A stretch of DNA of 64,000 nt from Orobanche coerulescens (GCA_033398695.1 JAWKAU010000231.1:1-64000); one strand, 5' to 3'. Positions 36,129 through 47,098 are shown, counted from the first letter of the stretch. Notes: a model not told the origin generated them from the letters alone. Numbers and translations: made by a program.

Positions 36129-36560
36129 TCAACTTCCAACCACATTAATCCCAAAATCAAAAGAGAAACCCGGAACGAAAGCATGAAAAAATAGAGGATA
36201 TATGGAATTTGAAGAGAATTGCTGTGTTTGCGGAGGATGTTGAAGCGGTAGAGTGGTGGCGGAGGTGATAGCAAAAGAGTAGAGAGAGGAAGCGAGAAAG
36301 AGAGGTGGGCGATTTAGTGACATCTTTTCCTTATCCTCGGTGATAAAGCAGCGCTTTCGTTTTTACTCACAGATTCCTCTTCTCCTCCTTTGTCATTCTC
36401 TTCCTCTTCTCCGTCACTGTCATTATCTTCGTAAATCGCCGTCATCATTCTCACTATCGGTGTGCCTTGAAGAGAAATGTCGTGTGAATAGAGCGGTGTG
36501 GATAAACCCTAATGTAGTCGCCGGATATGTGGTGAGTTGCTTTCGAGGTGAGTGTTAGGT
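36129..36560 (-). other. Possible captured first exon, unidentified
   Basis: On the minus strand ATG at about 36323 opens a 64-residue frame rich in Ser, Thr and Pro that could be a targeting peptide. Upstream is a purine-rich GAAGAAGAGGA stretch with AAACCCTAAT-like words on the plus strand. It is within the CACTA and looks like captured genic DNA, but the source is unknown. Confidence 0.3.
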
Positions 36561-36679
36561 GGCGGGTTTGGGCTGAGGGAGCGGCGAGGGTTTGAAATAA
36601 TGTGGTTAGTGTTTTAATGTTTCAAAAGCCCGCTCAACTTCTTTAGTACCCGCCTAAATTTTGGGCCCCAAATTTCTAT

Positions 36680-36845
36680 GTACAGCAACGAATTCTTAAA
36701 TTGTTGCAATAGAATGTAAATTTTACACTATTTCCAACTTTTTCGCTTCAATTATAACACTTTATAAATGCATTGCAATATATCCGAGCTGGTCTATCAA
36801 TAGCAACGTTTTCTGATGAAATTTTTGAAATCTGGTTGCTATATA
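36680..36845. repeat. Right subterminal repeat region of CACTA 1
   Basis: TTGCAATA, AGCAACG and GTTGCTAT words in both orientations repeat the vocabulary of the left subterminal region. Confidence 0.7.
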
Positions 36846-36867
36846 GCCAATCTATGGTGTAGTGCTA

Positions 36868-37143
36868 CATCGTTTTTTGTTACTAGAAAGTACTTTATTG
36901 GCAACGTTCTTTGATCCCTCCTTGTTACATACCACATACCGCCAAATAATATTCTTGTCTTTGGATTTGACAGTCGTTGCCTTGCGCACTTGAAACCCAC
37001 AATCAGAAGCGTAATCCTTATAAAAAACTTCCGCCTCTTTCAAATTCTGGAAAACCTTACCCAAGTAAGGTTTCATACCTTCTTTGCAAGAAGGTACAAT
37101 TAATAAATTTGGTGACATCTTCCGACGTACTTCCCCCCGCTGA
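36868..37143 (-). pseudogene. FAR1 DNA-binding domain exon, N-terminal piece
   Basis: The minus-strand exon starts after an acceptor (TTTTGAATTTTCAG at about 37144) and has an ATG at about 37122 (MSPNLLIVPSCKEG). Then come PYLGKVFQNLKEAEVFYKDY, ASDCGFQVRKATTVKSKDKN and WRYVVCNKEG, the WRKY-GCM1-like zinc-binding domain of FAR1/FHY3/FRS proteins, transcription factors derived from MULE transposases. The reading stops at the CACTA insertion after NKKRC. The MULE transposase core and SWIM finger of a full FAR1 protein are not in the window, so the gene is either a short FAR1-domain gene or a remnant. Confidence 0.85.
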
Positions 37144-38230
37144 AAATTCAAAAATAACAACTCAATTAAACAACAAAATTTTTTAATATGCAAGCAGAAA
37201 ACATATTACGTGCAGAACGTAAAGATTCTATGCTAAAGAGTCAATATAAATTATGGCATTCTGTAAAACATAATAAATGCCAAAAACTAACAAAAAGAGT
37301 GCTACTGAGTTGTGCGAAAGTGCAAAGAGAAACATCCTACAATTAAGACAGCATTCAATGCCAAGAAAGTTTCAACTAAAACACAATGCAATGGCAAAAA
37401 AAAATCATAAATACTGCTACTGAGTTGTCAAAGGTGCCAACACATAAAGCCTTGACCAAAACGAAATGAATGCCAATAAAAACATAAAAAGTGCTACGAG
37501 ATATGTTCAAGAGTGCAACATAAATATCCTTCACCTAGGGTTGTAATGCATTGCTATATATTAAAAAAATAAGACCAAAAAAACGGAGCGAAAAAAACCA
37601 CGTACAACTAAACGAGATAAATAAATATCAAGCAGTGAAGAAAGAAAATACTTGTGAAATTAGCAAATAAAAATTGAATTGGAATAAAAATATGTATAAC
37701 TCAATGAAAAAATATGAAATAAATGAACGAAAAAAATTCAACGAATTTATTTTGAATACCAGCGAAAAAACTGCGTATAACTGAACATTGATTGAATAAG
37801 AATGAACAAACAAACAAAAATATTACCAAATTGGTTGAATTGAATACGAACAAACGAACAAAAATAAGAACAAACAATGAACAAAAAAAATACCTGTAGA
37901 AACCATAATTAGAATTGAGCGGCGAGAAGTTATCTGCAGTTTAGAGAAACAAGACAAAAAACCAAAGCTGAACGTAGGGATTATATTTGCGGCAATTTAC
38001 TGTATGAAATTAGGGTATAAATGATGGAGGAAGGATGAAGGATGGAGGAAAGAGATAAAATGATGGAGGAAAGAGAAAACAAAATCGCGGCTTACATGTT
38101 GGGAAGAGATGGGAAAGTGGGATATGAAATCCCATGATTATAGGAAATACCAAACATACAATCTGTATAATTACAAATATATCCCCACAAAAATATTCCG
38201 CGTAGCACACTTAGGCTAACTTCTTAGCAC
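37144..38230 (-). other. Upstream leader and intron of the FAR1 fragment
   Basis: On the minus strand a transcript-like leader ends GGTTTCTACAG followed by GTATTTTT at about 37893, a plausible 5' splice site. The matching acceptor is at 37144. Within the intron, 37285-37540 has loose repeats around GTGCTACTGAGTTGT. Around 38025-38075 is a GATGGAGGAAAGA minisatellite. The promoter would lie near 38080-38230, but no clear TATA was chosen. Confidence 0.45.
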
Positions 38231-38324
38231 AACGTGACCAAATCGCAGCCATTGATCACCAAAGATCAAAGGCCCAAAATCATTCTTATTTCTTACAGAA
38301 AAAAGCTTTTCTACCTGAACCTAT

Positions 38325-38330
<6 letters not shown>

Positions 38331-38382
<52 letters not shown>
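38331..38382. repeat. (TA)n microsatellite, left of MITE
   Basis: A pure TA run of 52 bp ending exactly at the MITE terminus. Confidence 0.9.
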
Positions 38383-38384
<2 letters not shown>

Positions 38385-38700
38385 GCGCGTTCTATGCAGT
38401 ACCAATATTAGATGGAGTAATTTACAGTACTAATTTATGCATGAGTTTTGTACTAATTATGCATGAAATATATGCATTCCGTGCATCAAAATTTCAATGC
38501 ATCAATTCTCACAAAAATTTGATGCTTATAATCTAATATTTTAATGCATCGATATTTTTGATGCATATTTTGCATATTTTAATGCATTGTAATTTTGATG
38601 CACGAAATGCATATATTTCATGCATAATTAGTACAAAACTCATGCATAAATTAGTCTTGTAAAGTCTTGCATCTAAAAATTGGTACTTCATAGAACGCGC

Positions 38701-38702
<2 letters not shown>
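38383..38702. mobile_element. Foldback MITE inserted in a TA microsatellite
   Basis: About 320 bp with inverted ends GGGCGCGTTCTATG (left) and CATAGAACGCGCC (right). Internal arms are also inverted (CATGAGTTTTGTACTAATTA against TAATTAGTACAAAACTCATG), so almost the whole element folds on itself. It is flanked on both sides by (TA)n. Micron MITEs of rice are known to target TA microsatellites, but whether this one is related by descent is not shown. Confidence 0.8.

Positions 38703-38703
<1 letters not shown>

Positions 38704-38743
<40 letters not shown>
38704..38743. repeat. (TA)n microsatellite, right of MITE
   Basis: Continuation of the TA tract after the MITE. Confidence 0.9.
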
Positions 38744-38753
<10 letters not shown>

Positions 38754-39467
38754 TATAATTTTTTTACATTAATGGATTGAATTTTGTATTTTGGATGTTA
38801 TATTAAGGGCGAATTATATAAAGTACCCCTTATTGTTTGATCGATTACATATTAGTACCCGTTTCAACTCGTATTTTATCAATCGGTATGAGTATAATAT
38901 GTATCTCAACTTATCATAGATAATTTATTTGATTAAGAATCTTCAAACTTCTATTGCTGAGATTATGACTAAAGTTATTTTAAGGTTTTAAATAAAATTT
39001 TAGTTCACTAAAACAATTTCCTTAAAAGCTAATTCGTTTAAAAATTGGTGCAAATTTGATATTCTCAATTTTTATTCTAAAAAAATATGAATACGGATAT
39101 ATCTATTAGTTGACACATCGCACAAATCTTTTAAATCAATATATATATATATATATATGTTTTATAAAAAGTGTCGTAAAATACGCCAACAAATAAAAAT
39201 TAGTGAAATTATACAATTGCCTTCCTCTGTATTGTCGAACAATGTTAAAGAAAATAATTGACTTGTCTAATAACAACCCAAAAAAACAAAAAGGACCATT
39301 TTTCGTCCTGGCTACCTATTTTCTACAATTATATACAAAAATTTACTTCATTTGTCAAATTCGGAAAGTCCATTTTAATGAATATACAATATTTATTTTC
39401 TAATTTTAGTAAATGCACACCATTTTCTTAAACTATATTTTCACTTATTTTCATTCGTTTAATTCCA
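38744..39467. other. AT-rich spacer with TA run and repeat shared with window start
   Basis: No gene seen. A TA run lies at 39138-39158, followed by 39168-39290, which matches 45-145. Confidence 0.6.
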
Positions 39468-39832
39468 GGACGATATCATTTAGCCTTGAGACGTGATTTT
39501 CGGCCATTTAGCTCCGTAATGTCATTTTCAGTCTGTTTAGTCATATGAAACATTACTTTTTCAACTTGTTTCGCCTTGACACGTCATTTTCGACTCTTAT
39601 AGCAGAGGAGCATCATTTTTGACCTATTTCACCCTGAAGCGATACTTTAGACGGTTTAATCGCAAGACTTATCTCGACCCGTTTCGCTCAGGAATGACTT
39701 TTATTTCGTTTCGCCCTTTGGACATTTTCTTTTCGGCCTGAGACGTCGTTTTCGACCCATTTCGTCCGGGCGTTATTTTCGACCAATTTCGCCCCCGGGA
39801 CGTCTTTTCGACCTGTTTCATCTCAGAATGAC
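39468..39832. repeat. Degenerate minisatellite, unit about 38-44 bp
   Basis: Eight or nine diverged units built around a TCATTTTCGACCTGTTTCGCC-like phrase (for example 39583, 39622, 39693, 39745, 39771, 39802). It lies outside the Helitron copy B 3' end. One frame on the minus strand is open through part of it but is a repeat artefact. Confidence 0.75.
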
Positions 39833-40086
39833 TAGAATCGCTTAGATTAAGTAAAAACAGTCCGAATATCAACTGAAACCGATAATTGTACTTCTGGAAT
39901 GTAGAAGAATCAGCTTTGATCTAATGATACATAAAATAAATTTAATTGGTTGGAAAAAATTTAGGGATATGTAATAAATCATGTACTTAATGTGCCCATG
40001 AAATTCTAGTATTGATATTTTTACTTATTGCTTATGTCAATCATAAATAGAAACTTATGTCCCTCATTTCAATAACATTATATAAA
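39833..40086. other. AT-rich spacer before Helitron copy B
   Basis: No gene or repeat was recognised. It ends TATAAA next to the CTAG Helitron terminus. Confidence 0.5.
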
Positions 40087-41090
40087 CTAGTATAACACCC
40101 GTGTAATTACACGGGAACACAAAAAAGAACTCTTATGTAAATATATAATATGTAAATCGTTCATTATAAATTTCATAATACTTCTTTATAAACTACGTTA
40201 TTTGTCTGTTTATGATTACACCATTCTCATCGCAACAAAAGATTTCTAGTCTTTCCTAATCTTCACTCTTGATAGGGCTACATAAAGCTAACCATGACCG
40301 AATACGGGTCTTGGAAGATACATACCGACATGAGGGAGCGTGTGACCTTGACTCTTAAATATAGTCATGGTAAAGCTCATAATAAGTGGGAACTGACTTA
40401 TTTGAAATTTAAATGGTAATCTGCTATCTAACGGGCTTAATATCAATTGTGTAATAAGTACTTTACTCTCAAAATTATTCCCCGAATTTTTTGTTCAATA
40501 ATATGGTTACGGATTTGGATAATTATTAATGATGTGATATTTCATAATCCTGATGATTGATCCATATTTTGAATTAGCATAATTGAGACTCTAACTTACG
40601 ATTTCAAGATGTGATTTGGAATTCTAGAACAGTTGATGCTATTCAAAAAAATCCATTGAATATACTTGATTTTGACTTTAGTGGTCGTAGAGATTTTGCA
40701 AATACTATCAGAACTGAGATATATCCATTTGTCTTTTGAAGTTATAGACATCACATAATCGTTTACTCTCTCCACAATGTCGTTTGTTGGCGTCACGGTT
40801 GCTCTTTCTTCAGAAAATTACTTTATGGAAAGTTACTTATAAGTAAATGATAGTGCTTTCAGTAATGGCTGCAATATGATCTTCGGCATTCGAGATTAGT
40901 AAATATAGAGAATATCAATCAGGATTTCTCTATCGACTTCTTCACTCAGCTCACCATCTACAATTTTGAGGATTCATTCGGAGAAGTCCTTAATTTCTTA
41001 TAGATGGTGAGATGACATTGTCTGTCCAATAATTAATCTCGTATTCTTGGTCAGTCTTATGAGTTTGCAATGATGTCAAAGTGTAGAACT
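40087..41090 (-). pseudogene. Helitron copy B with helicase C-terminal remnant
   Basis: On the minus strand the 3' terminus is a perfect 18-bp palindrome CCCGTGTAATTACACGGG, then TGTTATA and CTAG at 40087. Upstream, Pif1-type helicase pieces can be read: ATVTPTNDIVERVNDYVMSI (about 40800), YLSSDSICKISTTTK (about 40710), FLNSINCSRIPNHILK (about 40650), and QFPLIMSFTMTIFKSQGHTL (about 40390), then PHVGMYLPRPVFGHG, a stop, and LYVALSRVK (40265). These are motifs IV-VI of the Helitron helicase. Several frames and at least two stops break it. The Rep endonuclease part is not found. Confidence 0.85.
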
Positions 41091-41836
41091 TATACTTGAA
41101 TAAATGATATATGTATGTCCTTTAATACAACTCCATATTTGTAGAATTATACTAAATAATTGTGGCTAGTTTTAGTATTGTTTTTGGAATTTAAAATACT
41201 TTTGGAAATACATAATAGATCTTGACTTATAACATATAATAAAGCATTTCTCAGTCCTTATATTTGAAAAAAAATACATAAATTGTTTGGTATAATTTAA
41301 AATACAAAAGAAAATTCAAAACTTTCAAAAATATATAGTTGATTTCAAAAGTAGATAAATTAACAAATTTTTTAAAACTTAAAAAATAAAAAATCACTTA
41401 AAATTATTTAAAAAATCACTTTGAGTACATATATATTCAACACTTCTTTCAGTTGATATTTCTTTTATTGATATACATAATTATAGTGATTAACTAATAC
41501 AAACTAATTAATTAATGGAAATATATATTAAATTCTCTTTGTTTGGAATTTATATTTTTTAATTAATGAAAACGTAAAATATTTCTGTAACATAATCAAT
41601 TCCTATTTATTCATAATTCATATTTCTTAATTCGTAGAAATTAATAAGGTAGGTAGGAGTTATTTGAGGTATAATTATAATGTAATTAATGCAATGATGA
41701 TTAGGCGAGTAATTGATTATGTGTCAGCTGAAGCATGAAATGGTGACACATAAGCACCACGAAGCACCAATGAAGACATGTGGCATCGAAGCATGAGAAG
41801 GCGCCATTTAGGCTCAACGTATTACGCATTAGTATA
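41091..41836. other. AT-rich remainder of Helitron or flank
   Basis: No coding region recognised. A short dyad ATGTGTCA...TGACACAT lies at 41719-41752. The Helitron 5' end (TC...) could not be located with confidence. Confidence 0.4.
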
Positions 41837-41851
41837 CAATACCAAAAAAGT

Positions 41852-42600
41852 ACTTTAGGCGACGACCCGAAAAAAGCGGCCGGCGACTATAAAGTGTCGT
41901 CGGCTAAACTTCGCACTTTAGCGGCGACTCGTTTCACCGTCGGCTAAGCGGTTTTAGCGACGACTTGGCGGAGTCGTCGGCTAAAGTTGAAATAGTCGTC
42001 GGCTATATTAAAAGGTTTAGCCGGCAGCCAGAGATAACGTTTAGCCGAAAAAAAAAAAAATTTAGCGGCGACTTGATCTCGGTCGTCGGCTAAATCCTTT
42101 CAAAAAAATAATATTGCAGCGGTTTAGCCGGCGACCTAGATCTAGGTCGTCGGCTAAACTCTCAAATAAAAATAATAATATACTTTAGTGACGACCTCGA
42201 TCTAGGTGTCGGCTAAACTCCTTAGAAAAAAATAATATTGTAATAGTTTGGCGACGACCTAGATCGAGGTCGTCGGCTAAACACTTTTCAAAAAAATAAT
42301 AATATACTTTGTGACGACCTCGATCTAGGTCGTCGGCTAAACTCCTTCGAAAAAAATAATATTGTAATAATTTGGCAAGCGACCTAGATCGAGGTCGTCG
42401 GCTAAACACTTTTCAAAAAAAAAAAAATACTTTGTGACGACCTCGATCTAGGTCGTCGGCTAAACTCCTTCCGAAAAAAATAATATTATAATAGTTTAGC
42501 CGACGACCTAGATCGAGTCGTGGCTAAACACTTTCAAAAAAATAATAATAATATACTTTGGCGATGACCTCGATCCAGTGCGTCGGCTAAACCTCAAGTG
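41852..42600. repeat. Palindromic subterminal repeats of CACTA 2
   Basis: About a dozen copies of a TTTAGCCGACGACC...GGTCGTCGGCTAAA module alternate with A-rich spacers, in a higher-order unit near 120 bp. Each core contains the dyad CGACCTAGATCGAGGTCG or its inverse. They are expected to bind the transposase complex. Confidence 0.85.
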
Positions 42601-42969
42601 AAAATTATTTATAGTTCGGGAACACCAACCCAATATTGCCCCTCTCCCGCTAAAGAGCACATTTCTATTTCCGATCCTGTCGGTTATTCCGAAAAAAACT
42701 TGTGAGTTGCTACTTTGAGTTGTGCTATTTGGGTGTGAAGGTTTCTACCGGTTGTTATAATCACCATTTCGATTAAGGTACGTATTTTATTGTATTTTTA
42801 TTGTGATTTGAAACTTTGTATTATTCATGTTACATTCGATAGCTTTTATGAAAAACGATTAAGTTTTATGATGATAATAATTATGATTAATTGTTTGTTG
42901 TGATTTCATTTATAATTTGAACAATATTAGTTAGTTGGATTAATATTAGAAAATGTATATATTTTCAGG

Positions 42970-45113
42970 ATGGACAAGAGTTGGATTGGGTTACGAAAAT
43001 GGGATCCAAGTGTAATGGATGGGATGAAGCAGTTTATGAGATTTGTAAAAGAGCACGACAGTGGTAATACGTTGCACTCTGTCCATGTAATAAATATAGA
43101 TGTCGCGATGATATGTTTCGTTTTCCATTTGATGAGGTCTCGGAACACCTAAAGAAGAATGGTTTTGGAGTAAATATACATGTTGGATATACCACGGTGA
43201 AGCACAGTGCATTGTTATTAGTATGATCACGGACAATTTAGTGGTAGCAGGGTTCACCGTCTGAAGAGGAGGTTGATTGATGATGTGTTTGGTTTTTGAG
43301 GCGTTTGTACCAGCGAGCAAATCCCGACCCGTAGACCGTTGCCTTGCAATCTTGTTGGGCTTAGCCAGTGCTGATAAGCTAATTTAACTCCAGCAGACCC
43401 CTCTATACCCAGGTGTAACATGACTATTCTTGGTGTGTCATGGAAGCGATGAGATTAAAGGTGGAAAACAAATCATCCATCAAGTCGTAGATGATTACTT
43501 GGAGCTTACGAGTAATATGCTTCCACGGGGTCATCATCTTCCTAATACATATTCAAAAATGAGGCGAATTTTGAAAGTTCTTGGTCTTTCCTACATTAAG
43601 ATCCATGTACGCATGTATGATTGTGTTCTAATGCAGGGGCATCTAATGAAGACCTCACGAGATGTCACTGTATGTGATACGAGAGAGATATAGGATCACT
43701 CATACGGAAAAGAGAAAGCGGTGAAGGTACTTTGGTATTTTCCACTAAAGGACGAGTTGGAACGGCTTTTTATGTCTCCTCACGGCAAAAGCAATGAGAT
43801 GGCATGCGAGCAGCGCACTAATGACGGGGATACTATGATACACCCTTGAGATGGAGAAGCGTGGAAGCATATAGATAGGGAGTATCGATTTTTCTTGAGA
43901 TATCCGAAATGTGAGGCTCGGGATTGCATCGATGGTTTCAACCCTTTTGGTAACATGAGTCTTTCATATACCATATGGCACATTGTAGTGATTCCTTATA
44001 ATCTTCCTCCGTGGATGTGTATGCGGAAGGAGTATAATATGTTGACCTTGTTAGTCCGGGGCGGGATATCAGGAAAGTGTATCGATGTGTATATGAGACC
44101 TTTGATAGAGGAGCTGAAATTGTTGTAGGAGCAAGGTCATCTCACGTCACGGCGATTATTCGTCCGATATGTTCTACTTGCACGCCATGTGTATCGGCAC
44201 TATTAGTGATTTTCTGCATATGGAATCTTTATGCGGATCTGTTATTAGCGGATATAGAGGTTGTCAGTGTGTTTGAATGCAGTTGTGCTAGGTACCCCTT
44301 TGTAGGAAAGTTATTCGAATGCGTCATCGGATATGGCTTGAGAGGAACAAGAGTGGCGTATGGATCTTTGCGGCATTTGATGGCCTTGTAGAAATGGGCG
44401 AGCCACCACGGCAGTGGACGGGTGATGAAATACTATCAATTCTTAATGAGTACGATTTTGGTCGACAGCAACCATCTGATGTGATTACGGCAACCCCTGA
44501 AAGGCAGACGGTATAAGTATTGGTCGCACAAAAGTATATTACAGGAATTGCCTTCTTGGTCGAGTTGCGATAAGGAACTTCTTGGATGTCATGCACATTG
44601 AAAGAATGTTTGCGAAAGTGTGGTTGGGACAACCTTAGGTTGGGATGGAAAGACCAAAGGCAGGCAAAAGCACGCAAAGGTTTGGAAGAAATGAGCATAA
44701 GAAAACATTTGTGGTTGAAAGCTGTCAAGGGAAAACAAAAAATGCCTAAGGCGGCTTACACCATCAACTGTAAGCGAGAATTGAGATATTTTCTTGGATA
44801 AAGGCGCTAGGTATCTCTTGGGTATCTTTGGAAATATAGGAAGATGTGTTAATTTCGGGAGAACAAGTTAAGCTGGTTTGAAGAGTCATGATTGTCATAT
44901 CTACTCGATGCCTATTTAGGTATTTATTCGTAGTACTTACCAAAGCAATTGGTCGAGCCGTGTGTTGCATTGTCAAGATTTTTTCGAAATTATGTATGAG
45001 AGAAGTCAAGAGATCTGATTTGCGTAAAATCAAAGATGAGATCATCTATATCTTGTGCAAGTTTGAGCGAATATTTCCTCCAAACTTTTTGACCTCATGC
45101 CTCACCTCATGAT
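42970..45113 (+). pseudogene. CACTA TNP2-type transposase, frameshifted and interrupted
   Basis: ATG at 42970 follows TTTTCAG, a likely splice acceptor, and opens the transposase-associated domain (MDKSWIGLRKWDPSVMDGMK). Further pieces in changing frames: HHLPNTYSKMRRILKVLGLS (43525), LWYFPLKDELERLF (about 43730), IDGFNPFGNMSLSYTIW (43930), PYNLPPWMCMRKEYNMLTLL (44002), IDVYMRPLIEEL (44083), GLEEMSIRKHLWLKAVKGKQ (44680), and KIKDEIIYILCKFERIFPPN (45024). These match the TNP2 order from the N-terminus to the IFPP region. Coding then stops at MPHLMI, where the LTR at 45114 begins. At least six frame changes make this copy inactive as written. Confidence 0.88.
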
Positions 45114-47098
45114 TGTAATACAGTAATTTTTGTTCCCGGAAATTTTCTATTTTTGGCGGAAGTCTATTTTGACGACTTGCTTGGGACCGTTTCGTCATCC
45201 TGAGAATGATTAATTCTACACTTTTTGTCATCCGAGTTCGTTTCGGTATCGTTACATTGAATTCCGTGTTCTTTAGCGACTTTTCCACGTATGAGTTCGA
45301 CTTTGTTAAATCACCATAAATTCTTGGAAGCTCCAAAAATTCTAAATCTTTGCAATATTATAGAGCATCGAGTTATCTTTCCAATGGTTCAAGCGGTGAG
45401 TCAATCGGTCGGACGAGAGAGTTATGGTCGTTTTAGCTCACCCGCTCGTTATTGGCGATCCGCTGCCGGCGAACCGGCCGTGTCGTCCGACCACGGCCGT
45501 GCCGTACTCGTCGGAAATGCGAGTCTCTGCCTCAGGACCCGGCCGTGTCGTCCGACACGGCCCGTGCGAACCGCCGGATAAGCGAGAATAAATACGCCCG
45601 GCCGCGCGGCCGTGTCGTGCAGCGCGGTCGAGTCATCTTGAAGTCATTGTCGGATGGAGTCAGCATCGGAAGGCCCTCCGCGCGCGACCGTGTCAAGCGA
45701 GGACACGGTCGAGTCCTGTCGGCCAGGTATGCGACACGGCCGTGCCGATCGGCGCGGGCGTGTCCGGCAGAACGATCGGCCCATAAAAGGCCTATGAGCG
45801 TTTTCTTGCCATTTTCACCTTCTTCTTCTCCTCTTCCGGTAGGCGTGTTCTAAGCTTGAATCCATGTTGTTTAACAACATATCCATGGAGTCTTGGAGCT
45901 CATATCATCAATCATCCATCTATAACATCCTTTGATCGGCGAATCGAATTGATTTTCCAGAAATCTAATTTTGGGGATTTTGGGTATTTTGTTCGATTTA
46001 AATCCGTTTAATCCGATTTAACTTAGGATTGTGATGGATTGATGATTATTTAGATGTATTGTATCATTTGCCTTGTTATCCCATGGTTGGATCGTATCGA
46101 TTCGTTGTTTTGGTCGAGTTCTTGGCCGGCGCCTTGAAGGTGTCGGTAAAATGTCATAGAGGGTTTTCGGGCGTACTGCGATTAATCTTCATCGTATGAT
46201 CGATGATTTATTGAATTTATGTTGTTAGGGTCGAATTCTTGTGAAGAACTCAGTGAAACCCTTCCGTTCGTTGTCTTCTTCGTGGTTCAAGCTTCACGGT
46301 CGAACCGTGTTCTTGGGATCTTGATAGCGTTTATTAAGGCAAGTATACATTTATGATTATGCGTTCTCGACTTTGAAAGTAAATATTGATGGCATATCAT
46401 GAGCGAACCGTTTTTACGGCATTCATAGATATATTAATTGGCATGTAATGAGCGAACCGTTTTGGTGGCATTCCTACATGTATCGGCGTATGAGGTGAGC
46501 GAACCGTTTGGCGGCATTCACATACGTAGCAGCGTATGAGGTGAGCGAACCGTTTCTACGGAATTCACATACGTCTTATGAGATTTTAGTTATTCCGGAA
46601 TCCTAGTCTTAAATTGATGTATTGACGGAGATTGATGAATGGACGGATTACATGTACTGTATTGTCGAGAAGGATTATGTTTCAGATTGTTATACTTGCA
46701 CTAGCTATTCGGCTAACCCCTTTATGGGAAATCGTTTCATGTATTTGAGTTCGGGAGAGCGGACGGCGGTAGTGCAGTCGGCATGAAGATGATGGGCAAG
46801 TGTGATCTGTGTCTTGTCTCGGTTATCTCTTTTGGTTTCCTCCATTCGGTGTTGTTGTCTTGGAATGGATTTTTAAATACTCGAGTATTGTATTTGATTT
46901 CCTTGATGTTAGGCTGTGTTGCCGAGGTATTGATTGTGCGGTGATGTATATGGTTTCATTGTTTATGGTTTGAATACCATTTGTATCGTCTTTCTTTCTA
47001 TTGTATGTAGACCTTATCGGTCAAGTTTATAGTTCGCGTATGTTTAGCCTTGTGGGTCCCACGGCGCTGTAATATACTGAATAACTTGGGGTGTTACG
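45114..47098 (+). mobile_element. LTR family C, full copy
   Basis: About 1985 bp, starting TGTAATACAG and ending GGTGTTACG(A), with a PBS a few bases on. It has a CpG-rich U3 with ACACGGCCGTGT-like palindromes (45475-45770), then a TATA-like CATAAAAG (45782), the mini-ORF beginning ATGTTGTTTAACAAC (45864), and four tandem repeats carrying GAGCGAACCGTTT (46388-46585). It interrupts TNP2. Confidence 0.8.

Larger units (their letters stand above)
18880..36864. mobile_element. CACTA transposon 1 (about 5.6 kb own sequence) with nested LINE and Gypsy
   Basis: The right end is ATCTATGGTGTAGTG at 36850-36864. The left end begins CTACACCATAGAT at 18880, two bases short of the expected CACTA start. 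Both ends are flanked by CTA (18877-18879 and 36865-36867), the 3-bp duplication CACTA elements make. Subterminal regions on both sides (18895-19300 and 36680-36845) are packed with TTGCAAT and GGCAAC/AGCAAC words, as expected for transposase-binding arrays. No TNP2 or TNPA was found, so it is non-autonomous. Removing it joins two FAR1 pieces in frame, which supports the boundaries. Taking out the nested LINE plus one TSD (12,366 bp) leaves about 5.6 kb. Confidence 0.85.
41837..45113 (+). mobile_element. CACTA transposon 2, left part, interrupted by LTR
   Basis: It starts CAATACCAAAAAAGTACTTT, one base off a CACTACC terminus, and passes straight into subterminal repeats. It carries a TNP2-type transposase reading rightwards. 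The element is broken at 45114 by an LTR and its right end lies outside the window. Confidence 0.75.

Noticed and set aside
36129..36323. Considered as the missing first exon of the PER1-like gene
   Set aside because: Orientation and order would fit, but the peptide shows no Per1 signal or cysteine motif, so it is left unidentified.
45452..45853. 133-residue Arg-rich frame in LTR C
   Set aside because: It is produced by the CGGCCGTG palindromes of the U3 region; not conserved in frame in C'.
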